Shown here piece by piece: positions 57,401 through 64,000 of a stretch of 64,000 nt of DNA (positions are counted from its first letter, which is position 1; each line of letters starts with the position of its first letter). Source of the DNA: Acarospora socialis (lineage: Eukaryota; Ascomycota; Lecanoromycetes; Acarosporales; Acarosporaceae). A model generated the notes under the pieces. That model was not told the origin of the DNA. It searched no databases and was given only the letters and a program-made list of their open reading frames with translations. The DNA lies in the NCBI GenBank assembly GCA_025617375.2, contig JAMYGW020000005.1:1302001-1366000 (forward strand), written 5' to 3'. The position numbers and the translations under genes were made by a program.

Positions 57401-59539
57401 TCTCTCTCTTTTCGTTGCCACAATCGGACTTTGGAAGTTAACGCTGGAGGAAATTGTATGTCACAATCGAAGTTTGAAGCTTCAGCTCTTGAAGCTTCAT
57501 CGACCGGATCGGCTAATTTCCCATCGTTCGTCACAGATCGATCACCTTGAGCGACACTAGGTCGTGGAGTCTCGCCCAGAATCTCGGACACTGACTTGTG
57601 CCTGATAGCACCAGAAGACACTCGAGTAGTCATCCTCTCGGGTGGCGATTGAGTTGCTGGTGTGGTCAGCGCTGGCTTCCTCGAAACTGTGGTGGCCAAA
57701 AGATCATTCGGACTCGCGGTAGTTTGCATAACACTCTCCCGTTCAAGCCTTGCTAGAGCCATCGGCTTTTCTTCTAGTCCTGCAGTACTCTTTTCTGAAC
57801 CCAAATCAGGATGCTCATGTCCGCCACCTGTAACATCCGTATCGATATGTATATTTGGTTTGCGGTTTGACAGGAGCTTACTCAGAGGTTCTTCATTTAC
57901 ATTCCTATCTGACTCCACACCCATATCCTGAGGAGGCCAAGCTGTCATGTTCGAGACATCTGTTTTACCGAATGTTACCGAATGGCCCTTGAACCGTGGC
58001 CCAAAGCTTTCTTCGTCCTCCGGAGTTGGGACGCCGACAACTTCATCATCCTCGTCGTCCATTGTGTCTTGGACCACTTCCTCGGCGTGTGTTGTCAGTT
58101 CGGCCGACTCTCCTACACTAAATGACCCAACTTCGGCACTTATGGAAGCTTGCGCTCTTCCGTCCAAGGCAACATCTGACGACTGCCTGGATAGCGCTTC
58201 CTCAAGTCGTAGTTGCGCGTCCGGAGTGGAGGGATCCGTTCCAAGAGCGTTCAGGCGTGCAATGTCCATTTGCGACCTTAAGAGACTATCATGTTCACCT
58301 TCAGTAACCCTCTCAGGGTTATCATTTCTGTGATTAGACTCGGCCCTTTCCCCATAACCGGGTTTTACATCAGATTGAACGTCGTCTCCAGGACTCGTGT
58401 CTGACGACGCCCCATTAGGACCTGGTGTCGCCGTAGAGTAAGGACCAACAGTTGAAGATGGTGATGATCCCGGGTCTGTCATCAAAGGTAGCCCTGCAGA
58501 TGGCGGATGCTTCTCATCCTCCCTCTTGTATTTTCGCATTGCGTTCTCATCACTTTGAGCTACTTCCCTGAGATGTCTTTCTTGTACTTTTCTCGGCGGC
58601 AGGTGCACAGTCGAGGCGCGGGGAGATCCAAGCTCAGCCTCCGACAATGTAGCTGACGGCTCCGAGAGAAACCTAGTGTCTTCGGACGATACGAGGCTCG
58701 CCCTTTTGGGGTCAATCCCTTGGATCTCTGGACGAATATCTCGAGATGGAAGATCTTGTGATTCGCCTTGTGATTGATGTGGGCTATCCGCAGCTACCGG
58801 AGCGAGTGCTACATGATCGATAGTGGCGTCGACGATTGCATCCAGCGAAGATGTTACAGCATCCCGAGATTCCGTTTGTGACGCTTTCGAAATCTGTACG
58901 CTTGTATCTTCCGGACTTGCATCCACAAGATTGCCTCGGGTTGACCGACAATTGTTGCCTTCGATGCCATTGTGCCCTATTGACAGACCAGGTTCCGGCG
59001 CATTCGATTCTGTCAAAGATCTTATTGAGCCACTCAGTGCATCACCATCCGGTCTTAGAATGTCTGATTGTCGCGATAGTGCTGAAGCGTCTGTAAGAAA
59101 GCTCTCGAGTTGTGGTGGTTCTGTCACTGGGACTGGCCGCGGCGGAAGGGTAGCCTCGTCGAAATAGTTGCATCTAAATAATCAATAGATGCTCGATTAT
59201 AGTTTGGAGGTAAATGCTCTGAATTTTGGCACGATATAAGCTTACTTTGTAATGTCATTAGCTTGTAAGAATGCACAATGATCGTTGGTAAATGATTTGC
59301 CCGCCCTGAAGCTGTTGTGTTGTGGTAGAGGCTCGGCATCGGATATGCTCACGGTCGCAAAGTAGAGCTCACTGAGTTTCCGCTTTCGCGATGCTATGCA
59401 ACTGCTATCGTTCAGAAAAATTACAATCAGCGATTTGCTATTGTCGCAAGGTCTTCACGAGCAGCTTGATATGAATTTTGAGCGATCAAACTCACGCAAG
59501 CTCATCGCGTTTGGTCCGCAAGATGGCCTCGCGGAACAT
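54411..59539 (-). CDS. VID21: NuA4 acetyltransferase scaffold Vid21 / Eaf1
   Basis: Five exons, 59496-59539, 59246-59404, 55770-59173, 55503-55660 and 54411-55451, give 1601 residues. The N-terminus MFREAILRTKRDELA then RKRKLSELYFATV is the conserved Eaf1 start. The long middle is disordered and acidic. An HSA domain lies near 775-825 (THWDVLLGQAKWMRTDFREE, RKWKIAAAKNLADWC) and a SANT/Myb-like domain near 1063-1120 (WTWNEDDELRKLV ... WECFERWVGLEG). The C-terminal 400 residues are glutamine/proline/glycine-rich. In NuA4 this protein is the platform that holds the Tra1, Esa1 and actin/Arp4 modules for histone H4 and H2A acetylation. Introns are 91, 72, 109 and 51 nt, all in phase. It is divergent from MAK11. 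Confidence 0.92.
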
Positions 59540-59953
59540 CGAGCCTTAAATCGACGACTCAACATCCAAATGCCACGCCAAAAGCGAGGACAATAGCTAT
59601 TACGGGGTCATCAAACACGAATAAATCGCGGACTTTGGATAAATATGATGGCGTTGAGGTGTTATGGCGATTCAAACCATTGGCAGTGGAGGGATGAGGT
59701 TTGATTTGACTAAGGCTCATCCGTACTGTAACTGAGTTCCTTTCTCCCATCATAAGTTACCCATACCTTAAACTCCCTTCCTTACATGTACTTTTACAGT
59801 ACGAGATGGCCTGCCCGCTACTTTGATGACGCGATACCCCTTTCGGAACTTAGCTTTTGATGATAAGGTTGAATAGAGTATCGTTTCGAGATTTTAAAGG
59901 ATATTCCGAATTTTTGAGCCAGGTAACTAGTTCTACTATTCTACTTATACACA
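59540..59953. promoter_or_regulatory. Bidirectional promoter VID21 / MAK11
   Basis: This is a 414-bp spacer between two divergent start codons, AT-richer than the genes. No specific site is claimed. Confidence 0.5.
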
Positions 59954-61579
59954 ATGGGGAAGAGGAAGAGGAGGAACGATGAAGAGACTGGCCACATGAG
60001 CAATGGAGTCTCCAAGAAGCCGGCCTTAAGTTCTACGTCGATCAAGGATCTCTCATCAAGGACCGCGGAGGCTATCACTGTCCAAATAATCGCTGGTTCA
60101 TATGAAAGAACGTTGCATGGCATTACAGCAACACTATCTTCCGCAGCATTGGAAGGTCCCGCCGGGAGCCCAAATGTTAGCTTTGCAGACACATTCCTTT
60201 TCAACGCGCATTCCTCTGCTATTCGGTGTCTTGCCCTATCACCTCCATCAACCTCTGAAAACCCTTCACAGCCTGCAAAGGTCATACTTGCTAGCGGGGG
60301 CACAGACGAACGCATCAATCTTTACCATCTATCAGCTTCGCCTCCTGCTCGAACTAATCATCCTGCCAAACCGACACTCGCAGCTGGCACCATCAATGAA
60401 AACCCACGCAATCGCGAACTAGGCGCTTTATTACATCATTCCTCGAGTATCAGTGCATTGTACTTTCCCTCTAGGTCAAAGCTTCTGTCAGCTTCGGAAG
60501 ACAACACCGTAGCGGTTGTGCGCACGCGTGACTGGACAGTGCTCTCGACTATCAAAGCACCTATTCCCAAAGCTCTTGGACGGCCGAGTGGTGATACAGC
60601 GCCTCCCGGTGCCTCACCGGCTGGCGTGAATGACTTCGCGGTACATCCGAGCATGAAGCTCATGGTCAGCGTGGGGAAAGGAGAAAAGTGCATGCGGTTG
60701 TGGAACCTTGTTACAGGGAAGAAGGCGGGCGTGCTCAACTTCGGGAGAGAAATACTCCAAGGGGTAGGCGAGGGTAGGTGGGTGAATGGGGAAGGTAGGA
60801 AGGTGGGGTGGGACAGCAAAGGGGAAGAGTTCGCTGTAGGATTTGAAAGAGGTGTGGTGGTATTTGGCATGGTACAATGCTCTGTATGCTCATGATCATT
60901 GTCGAAGTTTGCTAAGCTTGTCTCAAAGGATTCCAAGCCCAAATGTCGAGTACTGCCTCAACCATCAACAAAGATCCATCAGGTGCGATATGTGAAACTA
61001 GCACCAGGGGACGACCGCGACCTGGCGGATATCCTAGTTATATCTACCGAAGATGGCCGACTAATCTTTTATTCTACGACCAATACCGCGGACTCGGAAC
61101 TTGAGAGTAAAACTACCGAACTGTCAATACCTAACTGTCCACCCTTGGGTCAGTTAGGTGGCAAAACAGCTGGTCTCTCTGGTCGCATCAAAGATTTCGA
61201 AGTCCTTGATCTACCGAGCTTAGGGAGCTCGTGTGGCATGTCCTTGATTGTATCAGGAAGCAGCGATGGATCCATAAGATTATGGACGGTGGCCCAGGAG
61301 GATTTCAGGTCAAGATCAAGCAGTCCTGGTACGCTTCCGAAAGAGAACACTGAGAAGTCGCCAGAGGCAAAGCGCAATGGATCAGCTACAAACAGGGATA
61401 GTCTTCCGGTCACTCTCGAGGTTGGAAAGTTGATCGGGACATATGAAACGGGTAATAGGATTACTTGCTTGAAAGCCTTCGTGATGTCAGGTGCTCCGGA
61501 AGAGTCTTCTACGGAGGTAGAAGTGAGCGGTGATCGTGAATCCGGTGATGAGAGCAGCGACGAGAGTGGGAGTAATTAA
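59954..61579 (+). CDS. MAK11: 60S ribosome assembly WD40 protein Mak11 (PAK1IP1-like)
   Basis: Exons 59954-60871 and 60929-61579 (57-nt intron, GCTAAG branch, phase 0) give 522 residues. The start MGKRKRR is a basic nuclear/nucleolar-type signal. WD-type repeats include HSSAIRCLALSPPSTSENPS, KVILASGGTDERINLYHLS, HHSSSISALYFPSRSKLLSA, GVNDFAVHPSMKLMVSVGKG and MSLIVSGSSDGSIRLWTV. GKGEKCMRLWNLVTGKKAG is characteristic of the Mak11/PAK1IP1 family. Mak11 works with Rlp24 in early pre-60S particles. The C-terminal acidic tail (ESGDESSDESGSN) is extended relative to yeast (468 residues). Confidence 0.9.
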
Positions 61580-62346
61580 TAAGTTAGACATGTCGAAAAG
61601 GTATTATACTTGGACATCGAGAGCTGGTTGTTGTCTCGCGTTTTTAGCGTTTGCTGCATTGTGCTGGAGTTCAAAAGCTTTAATGACACCACGCCTCTGC
61701 ATAAATTTATATTCAGTCATGTCAATTCTTCGAAAGACTATCTACATAATTCTGATGTTCGCTTTTCGGCTGCCTGACCATGGGTAGAATTTGGAAGGCC
61801 AAAAGCATAGACAGTGTGATTCAATTTCATTATTTACGAGAATGCATAACCCCACAACTGTATTTGAAGCATACCAATACCTATAGTTGCATATGGAGAT
61901 CCACAAACTTCATGGATGACACAGACAGAATTTGTATGGAAATATCAGAATTCAAGGATCAAATTAGTCATTTTAGTATATGCAACTTTCAACCCGCGGT
62001 GTCATGACCCTGTATAGCAGTCAAGAATGCCCAAGACGTCTAGGGCTGTGATTCGAAACAATAGTAACGCCAAGCACTAGCCACATGATGACTCATCTTC
62101 AGCCATGCCACCAAAATTGAGTCCAGAGCATGGTGGATTATTTGTCGCGCGAACAATTACATAGTTTCTATTGTCTTTCAGTCTTGTGAAGATACTCAAT
62201 CAGGAAATAGCAGCGCGAGTACTGAACCACGGTGTCTAGGTTTTACCAGGATACAGTGCCCCTACCTAAGGTCCTACAACTCCGAATCTATACAAAGATC
62301 CAACGCAGCAAGCAGTCGTCTGGCGCAAAGGAGGACCACCGCAATC
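61580..62346. other. Intergenic: MAK11 3' flank and GCD11 promoter
   Basis: 767 bp. It is AT-richer around 61620-61980, with only short frames and no tRNA or other RNA gene seen. The last 150 bp should hold the GCD11 promoter and 5' UTR. Confidence 0.45.
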
Positions 62347-64000
62347 ATGGCTAGTAATGGCGACTTTTCCGATGACGACTCTTTACCCGGATCGCCAGGT
62401 TTCGAAGCCGCAAATGGTCACGAGAACGACGATATCGAAGAAGAGCCACTCGACAAGCCAAAGTCCGCACTCAAGAAAACCTCTCGACCAGAACCAACAC
62501 CTGTCATAGCCCGACCAGAATTACCAGAACAACCGGACCCAGAAACTCTAGATGTGTCAGTGCTCACACCACTGTCGCCAGAGATCATCGCACGGCAAGC
62601 GACCATCAATATTGGTACGATAGGGCACGTGGCACATGGGAAGTCCACAGTGGTGAAGGCAATATCGGGAGTTCAGACTGTCAGATTTAAGAACGAGCTC
62701 GAAAGAAATATCACAATCAAGCTGGGTTACGCAAATGCGAAGATCTACAAGTGTGATAACGAGGAATGCCCTAGACCGGGTTGTTATAGGAGCTTCAAGA
62801 GTGAGAAGGAGGTGGACCCACCATGCGAGAGAGAGGGGTGTGGGGGGCGTTATCGCCTCTTAAGACATGTATCGTAAGTCTTGCCAATCTACCAACAATG
62901 AGGTCGACAGAGCTGTGCTGATCTGAATCCCATATCAGATTTGTCGACTGCCCAGGTCACGACATTCTCATGAGTACCATGCTGTCAGGTGCGGCCGTCA
63001 TGGATGCAGCGCTACTCCTTATTGCCGGCAACGAAACATGTCCACAGCCTCAAACTTCCGAGCATCTGGCAGCCATAGAGATTATGAAGCTCAACCACAT
63101 CATCATACTGCAAAACAAAGTCGACCTGATGCGTGAAGAAGGCGCCGAGCAACACTACCAATCGATACTGAAGTTCATCCGAGGCACCGTTGCAGACGGC
63201 TCCCCTATCATCCCCATCTCCGCTCAGCTGAAATACAACATCGACGCCATCAACGAATACCTCGTCACCAAAATCCCCGTCCCGATTCGCGACTTCGGCG
63301 CCGCCCCGCACATGATCGTCATCCGCTCCTTCGACGTCAACAAACCCGGCGCCGAAATCGAAGACCTGAAAGGCGGCGTCGCAGGCGGCAGCATCCTGAC
63401 CGGCGTCCTGAAGCTCGGCGACGAGATCGAAATCCGGCCCGGTCTCGTCACGAAAGACGAACAGGGTAAGATCAAATGTCGGCCCATCTTCAGCCGAGTC
63501 GTCACCCTTTTCGCCGAACACAACGACCTCAAATTCGCCGTGCCCGGCGGCTTGATCGGTGTCGGCACCCGCGTCGACCCGACCCTCTGCCGCGCCGACC
63601 GACTCGTCGGTTTCGTGCTCGGCCTGCGCGGCCGTCTCCCGGCCATCTACACCGAGCTTGAAGTCAACTACTTCCTCCTCCGCCGCCTGCTCGGGGTCAA
63701 GACGGCGGACGGCAAGCAAGCGAAGGTCGCCAAACTGGCCAAGAACGAGGTCCTCATGGTGAACATCGGCTCGACGGCGACGGGGGCGAAGGTCATGAAC
63801 GTCAAGGCCGACGCGGCGAAGCTGAGCTTAACGAGTCCGGCGTGTACGGAGATTGGGGAGAAGATTGCGCTGAGCAGGAGGATCGATAAGCATTGGCGGT
63901 TGATCGGGTGGGCGAATATCGTTGCGTATGTTTCTCTCCCTCCGCTTCGTACACGTTTGGAACTAGCTTATTGACTTTAACCCATAGTGGCAATACGTTG
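62347..64000 (+). CDS. GCD11: Translation initiation factor eIF2 gamma (partial, cut by window end)
   Basis: Exons 62347-62873, 62939-63925 and 63988-64000 (continuing beyond the window) give 509 residues so far. GTPase motifs: G1 GHVAHGKST at 93-101, G3 DCPGH at 179-183 and G4 NKVD. A zinc-binding-type [12 protein letters not shown]...CEREGCGG insertion lies between G1 and G3, as in eIF2-gamma. Domain II/III follow ([40 protein letters not shown]). The protein delivers Met-tRNAi to the 40S subunit as the core of eIF2. The third exon resumes AGNTL after WANIV, matching the family. The C-terminal end lies outside the window. Confidence 0.95.

Noticed and set aside
63012-63719. 235-codon acidic minus-strand frame
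   Set aside because: It lies opposite the eIF2-gamma exon, whose conserved domains are unambiguous.

Overview
The window is genomic DNA of a filamentous ascomycete (Pezizomycotina; a dothideomycete is my guess, not shown). The evidence is short introns (about 48-130 nt) with GT/AG ends and CTAAC/CTGAC-like branch sites, single-copy housekeeping genes of fungal type, and a large AT-rich block like those left by repeat-directed C-to-T mutation. No species can be named from the sequence alone.

Region 1-16,720 is an AT-rich, gene-free block. It holds a broken Ty3/gypsy-type retroelement on the minus strand at the left edge, diverged copies of an unidentified repeat, a near-perfect inverted repeat about 3.1 kb apart and several quasi-palindromes. 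Its most striking property is that CpG and CpC/GpG are almost absent while CpA and CpT stay common. This differs from the usual CpA-to-TpA signature of RIP. Normal base composition resumes around 16,720-16,900.

Region 17,550-64,000 is gene-dense, with about 20 genes, nearly all with introns; I rebuilt the exon structures from reading-frame phase. In order: secreted M20 metallopeptidase (+); HAD-type phosphatase (-); CAMKL kinase (-); CDC43 geranylgeranyltransferase I beta (-); ILM1 (+); YABBY/HMG-like small protein (-); MDM20 NatB auxiliary subunit (-); COX23 (-); 2OG-Fe(II) oxygenase-like protein (+); RING-finger protein (+); RRP9 (-); proteasome PRE1 (+); SAD1/USP39 (+); a 695-aa membrane protein of unknown function (-); UTP13 (+); a doubtful 165-aa frame (-); SPP2 with a bZIP exon in frame upstream (-); VID21/EAF1 (-); MAK11 (+); and GCD11/eIF2-gamma (+), cut by the window end.

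Most of these are core cellular genes: U3 snoRNP and ribosome assembly (RRP9, UTP13, MAK11), splicing (SAD1, SPP2), translation and N-terminal acetylation (GCD11, MDM20), proteasome, mitochondrial import and cytochrome oxidase assembly (COX23), prenylation and chromatin (VID21). They look like ordinary neighbours rather than one pathway cluster. Points of interest are the dinucleotide-depleted block, a start codon split by an intron in PRE1, GC-AG introns, the bZIP/SPP2 continuous frame, very short introns and conserved-looking proteins of unknown function.
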